From Salmonella bongori NCTC 12419 (GTDB taxonomy: Bacteria; Pseudomonadota; Gammaproteobacteria; Enterobacterales; Enterobacteriaceae), in the NCBI RefSeq assembly GCF_000252995.1, contig NC_015761.1, forward strand, positions 1,364,001 through 1,428,000: DNA of 64,000 bases, read 5' to 3'. Position numbers and translations under genes: made by a program. Shown here piece after piece: positions 42,876 through 52,771 of the stretch; within the stretch, counting starts at the first letter, position 1; every line of letters begins with the position of its first letter. The notes under the pieces are model-generated. The model worked only from the letters and a program-made list of their open reading frames with translations, did not search any database and had not been told where the DNA came from.

Positions 42876-45800
42876 TCATCGCATCTTAGGATACACCGTT
42901 AATTCCCAGCTTGAAGAATGTGAGGATTGCTGTCCATTGGCCGCAATCACCATACATTCAATGTAATATCTTGCTCCAAAGCTTCCGTGGATTTCCCCAA
43001 GCGATTTCAACGCCTCTTGCGGGATGACCACAGTGGTGTTTTCACCATAATTGACTTTTTGTACCGGGCTCGTCCAGTCCGTTTCTGATGCGGTTCCCAT
43101 GGTATAGACCATCGAACACTGAACCGAATCTGAGGTATACATATCCATCCACGGTTTAACGGGCACTGAAAAACCGTCAGGTGCTTCGGTGGCGACAACT
43201 TCGCTACTGAAGGGTAAGTCAAGGCTTGGCTGAGTGGTCACTGCGACATAGGGCGCGTGAAGAGTAACGCTGTTGGAGCTCATATTATTGACCGTCGCGC
43301 TGACTGTCGCTTCGCCATAGTCATTGAATCCCAGACCCAGCGTCGCGCTTCCGTCTTTTTGCGTCGTCTTTTGCGTAACGCCATCAATGATTATCCCTTT
43401 AGACGGGATATTCCAGGTCACGCTGGCATCAGGTACCGGCTCGCCTCTCTCATTCGTCACCGTGAGCGTTGCGGTATCATAATTCGGGTTTTGCCAGCCG
43501 CCGGAGGTATGGTTATCGACGGTCACCGCCAGGTTAAGGTTAATCGTATGCCTGAAAGTCACCGTGATACTGTCAGTACTGTTGCCCGTAGAACCCGAGA
43601 CAGTCACGGTTTCCGCCGTGGTATCCGTCAAGGCTGCTGTCGCCATCCCCTCGCTGTTCGTCATGTTGCTGGAGGATTTTAGTTTGGCTCCTCCCGAAAC
43701 TTCCCATGTCACCGTCTGGTTTGCCAGAGGCGTTCCGTTCGCGTCAGTGACCTGGGCGACTACGCTATTTTCATCCTTTCCCGATGCGGCGGCATTATCG
43801 GATTTGATTGTCAGGGCAATGGTGGCAGAAACGGCAAAAACACTATCCGCGGCACCTGATTTACCATTTTCCAGCGTAGCGATAACCTGAACGGTTTCCG
43901 CTGTTTTATCGATGATATTCACCGTTGCCAGTCCATTCGCGTCCGTTTTGCTACTGCTGGCTGAGGCTATTTTTGCAGAGCCATTGACACTCCAGGTGAC
44001 AGTGGCGCCTGGTACACTATTACCATTCTCATCTTTAACCGTAACCTGCGCCACATTGGGCGTTGTCCCATTTGCCGGGCTATTATTCGTCGTCATTATA
44101 ACCGTCGGGATGCCGGCTGTTTTATCCGCCGTGAACGAAGAGCGCTGAGTCTGGTTATTTCCATTCTCCAGCTGCGCTTTTATCGTCACGGTCTCGGCTT
44201 TTGTATCGGTAAATTTCACCGTCAGTGTACCCTTCGTATCCGTTTTTCCGGAAACGGCCTGGAGTTTTGCTGAACCATCAATGCTCCAGGTAATATCAGC
44301 GTTTGGTACGGGATTTTTGTTGCTGTCCACGACGGTTACCGTTGCCTGGTTAGTCGCCGTACCATCAGCGATAGCATCACTTGTGGCGGTTAGGGTGCTG
44401 ATAATTTCGCTGGCTGAGTCAACGATAAATTTGCTTTGCGCGCTTAGCGTGCTGCCATCAGATAAACTGGCGGTAATGACCGGGTTTTCTGCAACGGTAT
44501 CGGTAAAGTTGACGGTTGCTTTACCGGTGGCATCTGTTTTTGACGCGGAGGCAAATTTAACTGTCGACTTGTCGGCGCTCCAGCTTACTTCCATATTGGC
44601 TATAGGGTTACCTTGTGCGTCTTTTACATAAACTTCGGCCACATTGGCGTTTGAACCGTTTGCTGGTGCGCCATCGGATGTAACTTTTAAATCCTGCAAC
44701 ACCGCACTTTTATTATCGGCAACAAAATTTGCCGCCGCTGTTTTTGTATTGCCGTTATCCAGCGAGGCAGTCAGAACTACCGTCTCTGCTACTGTATCGG
44801 TGAAACCGACGGTGAGCGCCCCCTGGGCGTCAGTATGAAATGATTTTTCCGCCGTGGCTTTTGCCCTGGCCGTCGCCGCGCCGAAGACAACGGTATCCTT
44901 GTCGGCGCTGAGGGAGACGTTCGCATTGCCTACCGGCGCGCCGTTACTGTCTTTCACCGTGATAGTGACCTGGTTTGCCGATGTACCGTTCGCCGGGCTG
45001 TTATTGCGAGTCACATTCATCGTATCGATCATGGCGGTGGCGGCATTCGCGGCAAAATGTCCCTGGCCGGAGGCACTTTTATCTCCCGCAGTCACGGTGA
45101 CTGACACCGCGCCGGCCATTGTAGAGGTGAACTCTGCTGTCGCCTGTCCATTGGCATCCGTGGTGGCGCCGGCATTTTTCAGGGTGCCTGGCGCACCCAC
45201 GCTCCAGCTTACCGGGCTATTGGCGATGGCCCGGCCATTAACGTCAGTGACAGTGGCCTGGGCCTGGTCAGTCGCTTGTCCGTCCGCTATGCTGTTATCC
45301 CGAGTGATTTTCAGGGCGATATTGCTGACGGTCACCGTGTTAAAACGGCTATTCTGGCTGGCGACCACCGCACCGCTTTTCGCGGTGATGTTCACTACCT
45401 CGGCGACCGTGTCGGTGTAATTTACCGTGGCAATCCCGTTGTCGTCTGTCACGCTGGTCGGGGCGGCGATTTTTGCCGTACCGGTGGTGGTCCAGGTAAT
45501 CGCGGCGTTACGAACCGGTTGGCCATCCTTATCTGTGGCCTGGACCTGTGCGGTGTCCGGTGTCAGACCGTCTGACGGACTGTTGTCTACCGTTACCTGC
45601 AGGTTAAGGTTGCTGACACTCTGCTGTTCTTTCTTTTTGTATTGCAAAATAATCTGGTTATTACGCTCCACCAGATCGTAGCGGCTGCCCGCCAGGCTAC
45701 GCTGAATCCGGACATTGTCCGGATCGATCTGGTAACGCCAGTCATGACCAAAATCATAGCGAAAGTTCGCCTGCAACTGCGTGTCGTCCATTGAATCCTG

Positions 45801-46640
45801 GCCGCGTTTATAGTTTAGCGCCAGTTGTACCAGCGGAATCGGAGTATAACTGATGCCCGTCGTGATGGCGGAAGGATTGTTCTGCAAATGATCGGTGTCG
45901 AACAGAGCGACTTTATCGCCATAGTATTGTTCGTACATCAATTTTGCGCCTAACTGTGGATAAGCAGGAAGATAGCCCTCGGCGCGGATATCAAAACCAT
46001 CCGCCGGTTTTTCGTTGTAGTCATCGAAATCCCGTGAGCTGTGCCAGTCGGTAGTGCCAATATAGGTATTAGCCGATAACTTCAGGTTGTTAGTCCAGGC
46101 TTCCGCGCCAAAACCAATGCGGCGGTTTTTACCGGTAAAATCGTCGTCAAAAAAGACGTTACCACCAAACATCCAGTTCTCAAGATAAAATGTACGCACG
46201 CCCAGGCCTACGTTGCCGGTAGTGCGACCGTCTGGCGCGCGAAGCCCCAATTGTGTAAAGAGGACCGATTTTTTATTGTCATAAATCGGCACCAATAAAT
46301 CCAGAGCGCTGTCGTCCCAATTGCCGTTATCATCGACATTAAGCTGGACGCGTGCTGTGCCAAATTGATTCAGCCACTGCTCCACAGAAGAGGCCGCCGC
46401 GCCGGTTGCCATAGTTGTTGCCGCGCTTTTTATGCCATCAGAACCATTAGCGGCACCGCTGGCGAGGGCGCTTAATTGTTGGGAATAGGGCGTTGTTGTC
46501 GCGGTCTCTTCAGGCTGAGTAGAGGCCGCATGAGCCGGGAAAACCGTAAAAAGCGGAAATATTGTCTGGAGTATGATCTGGCACCAGACAATAATCTTAC
46601 TTCTCACATTAAGTAGAATATTAATTTTAGATATTTTCAT
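42876..46640 (-). CDS. Inverse autotransporter adhesin (intimin/invasin family)
   Basis: 1254 residues from ATG 46640; a GTG three codons earlier is also in frame, and neither has a strong ribosome site. A long signal peptide (to about residue 39, AHA) is followed by an inverse-autotransporter beta-domain (about 85-340; GLRAPDGRTTGNVGLGVRTF, AEAWTNNLKLSANTYIG, EGYLPAYPQLGAKLMYEQYY) that sits in the outer membrane. No LysM domain is evident. About eight Big-1 Ig-like repeats follow (NSPADGxxxNxxxVTVKD..GxPV type, about 345-1140). The C-terminal 110 residues are not repeat-like and hold two cysteines. It probably mediates adhesion or invasion. Not present at this position in E. coli K-12. Confidence 0.95.
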   Translation of the reverse strand: MKISKINILLNVRSKIIVWCQIILQTIFPLFTVFPAHAASTQPEETATTTPYSQQLSALASGAANGSDGIKSAATTMATGAAASSVEQWLNQFGTARVQLNVDDNGNWDDSALDLLVPIYDNKKSVLFTQLGLRAPDGRTTGNVGLGVRTFYLENWMFGGNVFFDDDFTGKNRRIGFGAEAWTNNLKLSANTYIGTTDWHSSRDFDDYNEKPADGFDIRAEGYLPAYPQLGAKLMYEQYYGDKVALFDTDHLQNNPSAITTGISYTPIPLVQLALNYKRGQDSMDDTQLQANFRYDFGHDWRYQIDPDNVRIQRSLAGSRYDLVERNNQIILQYKKKEQQSVSNLNLQVTVDNSPSDGLTPDTAQVQATDKDGQPVRNAAITWTTTGTAKIAAPTSVTDDNGIATVNYTDTVAEVVNITAKSGAVVASQNSRFNTVTVSNIALKITRDNSIADGQATDQAQATVTDVNGRAIANSPVSWSVGAPGTLKNAGATTDANGQATAEFTSTMAGAVSVTVTAGDKSASGQGHFAANAATAMIDTMNVTRNNSPANGTSANQVTITVKDSNGAPVGNANVSLSADKDTVVFGAATARAKATAEKSFHTDAQGALTVGFTDTVAETVVLTASLDNGNTKTAAANFVADNKSAVLQDLKVTSDGAPANGSNANVAEVYVKDAQGNPIANMEVSWSADKSTVKFASASKTDATGKATVNFTDTVAENPVITASLSDGSTLSAQSKFIVDSASEIISTLTATSDAIADGTATNQATVTVVDSNKNPVPNADITWSIDGSAKLQAVSGKTDTKGTLTVKFTDTKAETVTIKAQLENGNNQTQRSSFTADKTAGIPTVIMTTNNSPANGTTPNVAQVTVKDENGNSVPGATVTWSVNGSAKIASASSSKTDANGLATVNIIDKTAETVQVIATLENGKSGAADSVFAVSATIALTIKSDNAAASGKDENSVVAQVTDANGTPLANQTVTWEVSGGAKLKSSSNMTNSEGMATAALTDTTAETVTVSGSTGNSTDSITVTFRHTINLNLAVTVDNHTSGGWQNPNYDTATLTVTNERGEPVPDASVTWNIPSKGIIIDGVTQKTTQKDGSATLGLGFNDYGEATVSATVNNMSSNSVTLHAPYVAVTTQPSLDLPFSSEVVATEAPDGFSVPVKPWMDMYTSDSVQCSMVYTMGTASETDWTSPVQKVNYGENTTVVIPQEALKSLGEIHGSFGARYYIECMVIAANGQQSSHSSSWELTVYPKMR

Positions 46641-47139
46641 TTTCAGCACGCAAGAATGAGACGCAACGCTGGGTTGCGAATCTTTAGGTTTAAAATAAAG
46701 TTCGTTAAATCCTGTAATAAGGATAGAAGAGATAATTTAAAATAAAATTTTATTTGAGCGGATGATACAGGAAATTTTAGGGTTTTTGTTATGGCTGTCT
46801 TAAATTGGATAAAATGTATAATTGTTTGTTTTATATGAATTTATATCTCCACAATACACTGGTGTGCTTTTTCAGATGCCTCATGTGATGTGAGTTAAAG
46901 ATGTGGCTGGTATTCTGACGCGTATAAAAACCACATATTACCTTAGGGAAATAAAATACCTGCGTTCAAATACTGTTATCCGTGGCCGGGTAAGAAATGC
47001 GTCAGGCAGGAACGTTATGTTTGTGGGATCTTTAATGTATTCTATAAAGGTATTTTGCTCTCAATCTGGCCGTTTTATCATTCTCATGTGACACAGTCGA
47101 ATGATAAAACGGCATAACCTCTTTATGGTGTGGCGGATA
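46641..47139. other. AT-rich region between autotransporter gene and malY
   Basis: No supported gene in 499 bases. The left part is very AT-rich and must hold the autotransporter promoter. A 15-bp perfect inverted repeat lies at 47069-47113, beyond the malY stop. Silencing by H-NS with Cnu would be plausible for such DNA but is inferred. Confidence 0.6.
47069..47113. terminator. 15-bp perfect inverted repeat after malY
   Basis: GCCGTTTTATCATTC (47069-47083) pairs exactly with GAATGATAAAACGGC (47099-47113) around a 15-base loop. It lies 27 bases past the malY stop and is probably its terminator, though it has no U-tract. The arms contain GATAAAACG, half of a MalI site. Confidence 0.55.
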
Positions 47140-48312
47140 TCAGCGAACAGTACGAATAGCGTTAATTAACCCGTTGAGGCCTTTTTCAAGTTTTGTACGT
47201 GGACATCCGGCATTCAGCCGCACAAATCCCCGACCCTCTGCGCCATAGGTATCGCCGGGCATAATGGCAACTTTCTCCCGGTGAATCAGCGTATCCTGTA
47301 ATTTTTGATCGTCGATGTCGAGCGGACGGAGATCAATCCAGGCCAGATAGGTCGATTGCGGCGCCTGCCAGTTCAATGTTGGAAAAGCGTTATTCAGCGT
47401 CTGCTCGATATAGCGCATATTGTCTGCCAGGTACGTGCGTAACGCATCCAGCCACGACGCGCCGTGCTGATACGCAGCAATATGCGCTGTCAGGGAGAGC
47501 ACCGCAGGCGAGGAGAGGCCGTCGCGGCCTTTTAATGCGGCCAGGTAGCGTTCCCGGCTTTCGCTATTTTCAATTACGCCATATGCGCCGGTTAATGCCG
47601 GAATATTGAAACTTTTCGAGCCGGAGGAAAGCAGTGCCCAATCGCCACGCGCGACATTGCTCCAGGGAATATGCGGCTGGCTTCCCCATACCATATCCAT
47701 ATGAATTTCATCAGAAATAACCCGTACACCATGACGCTCGCACAGCCCGGACATCGTTTCAAGCTCGTCACGCGTCCACACTTTACCGGTAGGATTTTGT
47801 GGACTGCACAACAGCAGGATTTTGCTTTCCGGACGTGCCAGCGCCGCGTCCAGCTTTGCCATGTCGCAATACCATGCGTTGCCTTCTTTCTCCAGAGGTA
47901 CAGGGGTGATGCGACGACGGTTACCTTCAATCGCTTTATAAAAAGCGTCGTAAGCAGGGGTATGCACTACCACGCCATCGCCTTCATCGGACCACTGGCG
48001 GATAAGTTCCGATACCATATAGATGACGGAAGGGCCATATACAAGGGCATGGGCATCAAGCGTGGTCTGATGACGTGTTGCAAACCACCGGGAAATCGCG
48101 CCTAAAAACGCTTCGTTTTTCCAGCGGCTGTAACCCAGCACGCCGTGGGAAAGTCGTTGGTTTAGCGCTTCCAGGATACACGGTGCGGTGGCAAAATCCA
48201 TATCCGAAATAGTAAACGGGAGCAGATCGGCTTCGCCAAAACGATCGGCGACATAATCCCACTGCGTACACCATGTACCGTGACGGTCAACTTCCTGTGA
48301 AAAATCGAACAT
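47140..48312 (-). CDS. malY: PLP-dependent beta-cystathionase / MalT modulator MalY
   Basis: 390 residues, E. coli length. Fold-type I aminotransferase-like C-S lyase; PLP-binding Lys in SSGSKSFNIPALTG (about 230-245). MalY cleaves cystathionine and, separately, binds and inhibits the activator MalT. It lies nine bases downstream of malX and is co-transcribed with it under MalI control. Confidence 0.97.
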   Translation of the reverse strand: MFDFSQEVDRHGTWCTQWDYVADRFGEADLLPFTISDMDFATAPCILEALNQRLSHGVLGYSRWKNEAFLGAISRWFATRHQTTLDAHALVYGPSVIYMVSELIRQWSDEGDGVVVHTPAYDAFYKAIEGNRRRITPVPLEKEGNAWYCDMAKLDAALARPESKILLLCSPQNPTGKVWTRDELETMSGLCERHGVRVISDEIHMDMVWGSQPHIPWSNVARGDWALLSSGSKSFNIPALTGAYGVIENSESRERYLAALKGRDGLSSPAVLSLTAHIAAYQHGASWLDALRTYLADNMRYIEQTLNNAFPTLNWQAPQSTYLAWIDLRPLDIDDQKLQDTLIHREKVAIMPGDTYGAEGRGFVRLNAGCPRTKLEKGLNGLINAIRTVR

Positions 48313-48321
48313 ATCTCATCC

Positions 48322-49914
48322 TTATGCCTGAACGGTATTCATCAGACCAACCATTTCATCTTTTACAGATTGAACCTGCGGGCCAATAACGACCTGCAAA
48401 TTATGCTGATTAAGCTGCACTACGCCTATTGCACGATTGTCCTTTAACGCCTGGACATCCACAAGCGCCATATCTTTCACCGACAGACGCAGACGGGTAA
48501 TACAGTTGTCCAGGCTCACGATGTTTTCTGTACCACCTAACGCCGCCAGGATGGCAGGGACGTTGTAGCCGGATTTCCCAGGAGCGCCAGCAATGGCTTT
48601 TTCGATGCTGGCGGCGATTTCCACTTCGCGTCCCGGTGTTTTGAGGTTAAAGCGTGTAATGGCGAAGCGGAAAATGACGTAGTAAACCGCAAACCAAATC
48701 GCCGCCACCACCGGTACCAGATACCATTTTGTCGACAGGCCATGCAGGATGCCAAACACCACAAAGTCGATAATATTGCCATCCGTATTGCCGATAGTGA
48801 CGCCGAGAATCGCCATAATGGTAAAACCCAGTCCGGTAAGCAGAGCATGAATAACGTACAGCACGGGCGCGACGAACAGGAACAAGAATTCAAGAGGTTC
48901 CGTTGTGCCGCCGACGACGCAGGCGATTAAACCGGAAATCAATAGACCTTTAATTTTAGGGCGGTTTTCCGGACGGGCGCAGTGGTACATCGCCAGTGCA
49001 GCACCTGGCAAGCCGCCGAGAAACGCCGGCATTTTGCCTTGCGATAAGAAGCGAGTGGCGCTTTCAGAGAAGCCGTGGGTTGTCGGGCAACTGAGTTGGG
49101 CCTGGAAAATGGTCAACGCGCCGCTGACGGTATGACCGCACACCTCTTGCGTACCACCCGCTTCGGTAAAGCGAATCAGCGCCACCAGAATGTGATGCAA
49201 GCCAAAGGGCAACAACAGACGTTCGCCAGTGCCGAAAATCATCGGTCCAAAGTTGCCGGCGCTGTTGATGATATGGCCCAATCCACTAATGCCCAGCGCA
49301 AAAACCGGCCATACAAGCGGGATAACCAGCCCGATAAGGCCCATAACGACGGCAGAGACGATAGGCACAAAACGCGTGCCGCCGAAAAAGGCCAACGCAT
49401 CCGGTAAACGAATATTATGGAATCGTTCGTGCAGCATCCAGACAATAATACCTGCAATAACGGCGCCGAGGATGCCGGTATCGATTGAGGGGATGCCCAG
49501 AATGTTTTGTACGTTATTGGCTTTCAGCACCACTGCGTCAGTGGTCGGCAGGATGCCTTTTGCCGTGAGCCAGAAGTTGACCGCAAGGTTCATTACCGCG
49601 TAGCCAACGAATCCGGCAAACGCGGCGACGCCTTTATTTTCTCGGGCCAGACCGAGCGGGATGGCAATACAAAACATCACTGGCAGAAAGCTAAAGGCAA
49701 AAGAACCCACTTTACTCATCCAGGTGAAGATGGCCTGTAGCAACGGATTGCCCAGCGCCGGGAGCAAGGTGATAACGTCGTGACTACTGAGCGAGCTGCC
49801 GATACCGAGCATAATGCCGCAAAATGAGAGCAGGGCGACGGGCAACATAAACGTTTTGCCTAATTGCTGGAAAAATTCCCAGAGCGTTATTTTGGGCGTG
49901 GTGTTCGTCGTCAT
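48322..49914 (-). CDS. malX: PTS maltose/glucose-type EIICB component MalX
   Basis: 530 residues, E. coli length. Membrane EIIC domain (about 1-430) with GTGERLLLPFGLHHI, then an EIIB domain (about 455-530) with the phospho-accepting Cys in DNCITRLRLS. Imports a sugar with phosphorylation; the natural substrate is unclear. It is controlled by MalI through an operator 50 bases upstream. Confidence 0.97.
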   Translation of the reverse strand: MTTNTTPKITLWEFFQQLGKTFMLPVALLSFCGIMLGIGSSLSSHDVITLLPALGNPLLQAIFTWMSKVGSFAFSFLPVMFCIAIPLGLARENKGVAAFAGFVGYAVMNLAVNFWLTAKGILPTTDAVVLKANNVQNILGIPSIDTGILGAVIAGIIVWMLHERFHNIRLPDALAFFGGTRFVPIVSAVVMGLIGLVIPLVWPVFALGISGLGHIINSAGNFGPMIFGTGERLLLPFGLHHILVALIRFTEAGGTQEVCGHTVSGALTIFQAQLSCPTTHGFSESATRFLSQGKMPAFLGGLPGAALAMYHCARPENRPKIKGLLISGLIACVVGGTTEPLEFLFLFVAPVLYVIHALLTGLGFTIMAILGVTIGNTDGNIIDFVVFGILHGLSTKWYLVPVVAAIWFAVYYVIFRFAITRFNLKTPGREVEIAASIEKAIAGAPGKSGYNVPAILAALGGTENIVSLDNCITRLRLSVKDMALVDVQALKDNRAIGVVQLNQHNLQVVIGPQVQSVKDEMVGLMNTVQA

Positions 49915-49964
49915 CTAACGATTCCTTGTAAGTAAAGTCGGGGGTGAGGTTATGATGACGAGAA

Positions 49965-49980
49965 GATAAAACGTTTTACC
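49965..49980 (-). promoter_or_regulatory. MalI operator at malX
   Basis: GATAAAACGTTTTACC, one mismatch from the perfect MalI palindrome, 50 bases upstream of the malX start. Confidence 0.88.
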
Positions 49981-50042
49981 CAATTTTAGTGCGGCATTAA
50001 TCACATTACTGACTGATAATAACGCGTATAAAAGTAGTAATC

Positions 50043-50060
50043 AGATAAAACGTTTTATCT
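50043..50060 (+). promoter_or_regulatory. MalI operator at malI
   Basis: AGATAAAACGTTTTATCT, a perfect 18-bp palindrome ending 26 bases before malI. It supports autorepression. Confidence 0.92.
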
Positions 50061-50086
50061 GGTATATTCCGGAGTGCTTTGTTGAC

Positions 50087-51115
50087 ATGGCTATTGCCAA
50101 AAAAATCACTATCCATGATGTTGCGCTGGCGGCCGGGGTGTCGGTAAGCACCGTTTCCTTAGTGCTGAGCGGGAAGGGCCGAATATCGGCGGCGACCAGC
50201 GAGCGGGTGAACGCGGCAATTGAACAACTGGGCTTTGTGCGTAACCGCCAGGCATCCGCGTTGCGCGGCGGACAAAGTGGTGTTGTCGGTTTGATCGTCC
50301 GTGATTTATCGGCGCCGTTTTATGCTGAATTAACCGCAGGATTAACAGAAGCGCTGGAAGCGCAGGGACGCATGGTCTTTCTTCTTCATGGTGGGAAAGA
50401 TGGTGAACAGTTAAATCAACGATTTACGATGTTGCTCAATCAGAGCGTGGATGGTGTAGTGATTGCCGGTGCGGCTGGCTGCAGCGAAGCGCTGAGAACG
50501 CAGGCCGAAAAAAAAGGTATTCCGCTCGTGTTTGCCTCACGTGCCAGCTATCTTGATGATGCGGATACCGTTCGGCCCGATAATATGCAGGCGGCGCAAC
50601 TCCTGACGGAATATCTTATTCGTCAGGGTCATCAGCGCATCGCCTGGCTGGGCGGGCAAAGCGCCTCCCTGACCCGGGCGGAACGCGTAGGCGGCTACTG
50701 TGCGACGTTGCTAAAATATGGTTTGCCGTTTCACAGCGAGTGGGTACTGGAATGCGTCTCCAGTCAGAAACGGGCCGCCGAAAGTATTACCGCGCTGTTG
50801 CGTTATAATCCGACCATTAGCGCCGTCGTCTGCTACAACGAAACCATTGCGATGGGGGCATGGTTTGGGTTATTGAGAGCAGGGCGACAGAGCGGCGAGA
50901 GCGGTGTCGATCGCTATTTCGAACAACAGGTGTCGCTGGCGGCATTTGCTGACGTCGCAGAACAGGCGCTCGACGACTTGCCGATTATCTGGGCCTGCAC
51001 GCCGGCGCGGGAAATTGGCTATACTTTGGCTGAACGCATGTTACAGCGTATTGCTCACGACGAGCACCATTTGCGAAGTCAAACGATAGCCGCCCGGCTG
51101 GTGATGCCAAAATAG
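50087..51115 (+). CDS. malI: LacI-family repressor MalI
   Basis: 342 residues, E. coli length. Helix-turn-helix near the N-terminus (ITIHDVALAAGVSVSTVSLV, about 7-26), hinge near 58-63, and a sugar-binding core. It represses malXY and itself through the two palindromes in the divergent gap. The inducer is unknown. The gene is divergent from malX. Confidence 0.97.
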   Translation: MAIAKKITIHDVALAAGVSVSTVSLVLSGKGRISAATSERVNAAIEQLGFVRNRQASALRGGQSGVVGLIVRDLSAPFYAELTAGLTEALEAQGRMVFLLHGGKDGEQLNQRFTMLLNQSVDGVVIAGAAGCSEALRTQAEKKGIPLVFASRASYLDDADTVRPDNMQAAQLLTEYLIRQGHQRIAWLGGQSASLTRAERVGGYCATLLKYGLPFHSEWVLECVSSQKRAAESITALLRYNPTISAVVCYNETIAMGAWFGLLRAGRQSGESGVDRYFEQQVSLAAFADVAEQALDDLPIIWACTPAREIGYTLAERMLQRIAHDEHHLRSQTIAARLVMPK

Positions 51116-51126
51116 CGAGCAATAAA

Positions 51127-51154
51127 GCCGGGTGCGGCAGGTGCGACACCCGGC
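51127..51154. terminator. Hairpin between malI and ydgA
   Basis: Stem GCCGGGTG/CACCCGGC around a 12-base loop between the convergent genes. It is also REP-like in composition. Confidence 0.6.
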
Positions 51155-51161
51155 AAGACGA

Positions 51162-52670
51162 TTACTGTTGCGGCAGCGCCGGAACGTCCGGAACGGAAAG
51201 CGTAGGCATGCCAAAAAGACCGACAAAGTCTTCCAGCGGCATTTTTTGCCCGTTGAGCGTGACTTGGCCATTAGCGTACTGCAAACTGGAGGCGATGGTA
51301 TTATCCTTCAGCGTCGTGAGCCGGAACATCTGGCCCATTGCGGACAGCCCCTGAACCTGTTGTTTGGCCAGTTTTTCCGCATCATCCTGTTGATAGCCTT
51401 CCAGTTTAGCGATCTGCGTCATGAATTCGACCGCCATGTCCATCGGAATCGCCAGTTTTGCATCCAGCGATTTTACGGATTGGTCAACTTCTTGCGCCAG
51501 GGTTTGCGGTTGTGCCGTTGTCGTTGCCGGATCTTTCAGGAACAGCGACAGGTTCAGCGTGGTTTCCCCTTTGGCGTTTTTCCAGCTGAGCGGCGCCAGA
51601 GTCAGCACGGGGTCGCCTTTTAGCAGCACAGGTAGCGCGCTAAAGAACGCTTCGGTGACTTTTTGCTGATAAAGCTCAGGGTTTTGTGCCACGTCCGGCT
51701 GGTTCAGCAGTGCCTGCGTTTGTGCATTATATTGCTGACTAAACTGATGCCAGGCTTCGCCGTCGATTTGCCCGACTTTCAGCGTTAATTTACCGCTGCC
51801 CAAATCCTGATTCTGCACTTTCAGGCTGTCAAGCGTGTAATCCAACTGGCTATTAATGGTTTTTCCATCGTTAACGAGATCGGACTTACCGGCGATTTCC
51901 ATCCCCTCCAGCACCGCCATCTCCTTGCCTTCAATCGCGATGGACAGCTTATCCAGGGTTAACTTTTGGTCGCCGACTCGTTCGCCAAAGCTTGCCAGTT
52001 TACTGGTGCCGTCTGTTTTTAAATTATTAAAGGTAAGTTGTACCTTCTGATTGTATTCGTTAACGGCGTCGACCAGACCACTCTGTGCTTCCCCTGATAG
52101 TGAGACCACATTACCGTCTTTATCGGCATTAAGTTGAAAATCTCCGCCGCTAAAGGCGACTTTTTCACCAGCATTCTCATAATTTAATGGATTGAGAGAG
52201 ATATCAGAGCGGGTATCACCGCCGTAGCCAATACGGGTATTGATAACAAAAGGCCTCTCTCCTTTCGCAATATCAAAGAGTGGTTTTGTTGCGTCGTTAT
52301 TCACCAGTGTGGTTTTTACCGACGCCATAGAAGGAATAAGATTGAACGTTTTGAGCTGGGCGAGCGGGAAGGGGCCATGAGAGACGGACTCGTCCAGCAC
52401 AACGCTTTGCCCAGGTTTTAACCAGGTATTATCTGCGCCGGCAACCGGTTTGACAACCAGTTGCAGATGGCTACTGAAGACGCCGCGCTGATAGTTTTGA
52501 TAACTTAATTCAACTCCGGCCTCTGGCGCAGTACGTTTGAGTTGCTCATTGGCTTGAGTCACCATTTCTGCAAGATGGCTCTCCAGCTTCTTCCCCGTAT
52601 ACCAGGCGCCGCCTGTCCAGACGATGCCAAGTGCAATCACTACACCTGCAGCTACCAGCGTTTTTTTCAT
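51162..52670 (-). CDS. ydgA: DUF945 protein YdgA
   Basis: 502 residues, close to E. coli YdgA. One hydrophobic N-terminal segment (about 4-24; GVVIALGIVWTGGAWYTG) acts as signal or anchor; the rest is a periplasmic-type DUF945 region with many long beta-rich and amphipathic stretches. Function unknown. It lies downstream of manA on the same strand after a terminator. Confidence 0.93.
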   Translation of the reverse strand: MKKTLVAAGVVIALGIVWTGGAWYTGKKLESHLAEMVTQANEQLKRTAPEAGVELSYQNYQRGVFSSHLQLVVKPVAGADNTWLKPGQSVVLDESVSHGPFPLAQLKTFNLIPSMASVKTTLVNNDATKPLFDIAKGERPFVINTRIGYGGDTRSDISLNPLNYENAGEKVAFSGGDFQLNADKDGNVVSLSGEAQSGLVDAVNEYNQKVQLTFNNLKTDGTSKLASFGERVGDQKLTLDKLSIAIEGKEMAVLEGMEIAGKSDLVNDGKTINSQLDYTLDSLKVQNQDLGSGKLTLKVGQIDGEAWHQFSQQYNAQTQALLNQPDVAQNPELYQQKVTEAFFSALPVLLKGDPVLTLAPLSWKNAKGETTLNLSLFLKDPATTTAQPQTLAQEVDQSVKSLDAKLAIPMDMAVEFMTQIAKLEGYQQDDAEKLAKQQVQGLSAMGQMFRLTTLKDNTIASSLQYANGQVTLNGQKMPLEDFVGLFGMPTLSVPDVPALPQQ

Positions 52671-52692
52671 ATCAATTGTCCATAAAATGAAA

Positions 52693-52714
52693 CCAGGCGG
52701 ATTAGACCGCCTGG
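52693..52714 (-). terminator. manA terminator
   Basis: Perfect stem CCAGGCGG/CCGCCTGG with 6-base loop, followed on the minus strand by TTTCATTTT. Confidence 0.8.
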
Positions 52715-52771
52715 AGGAGTTTCACGTCTTTTATAAGCTTAGCAAGAGTTGTTAAAAAATTCAGTACGTTG

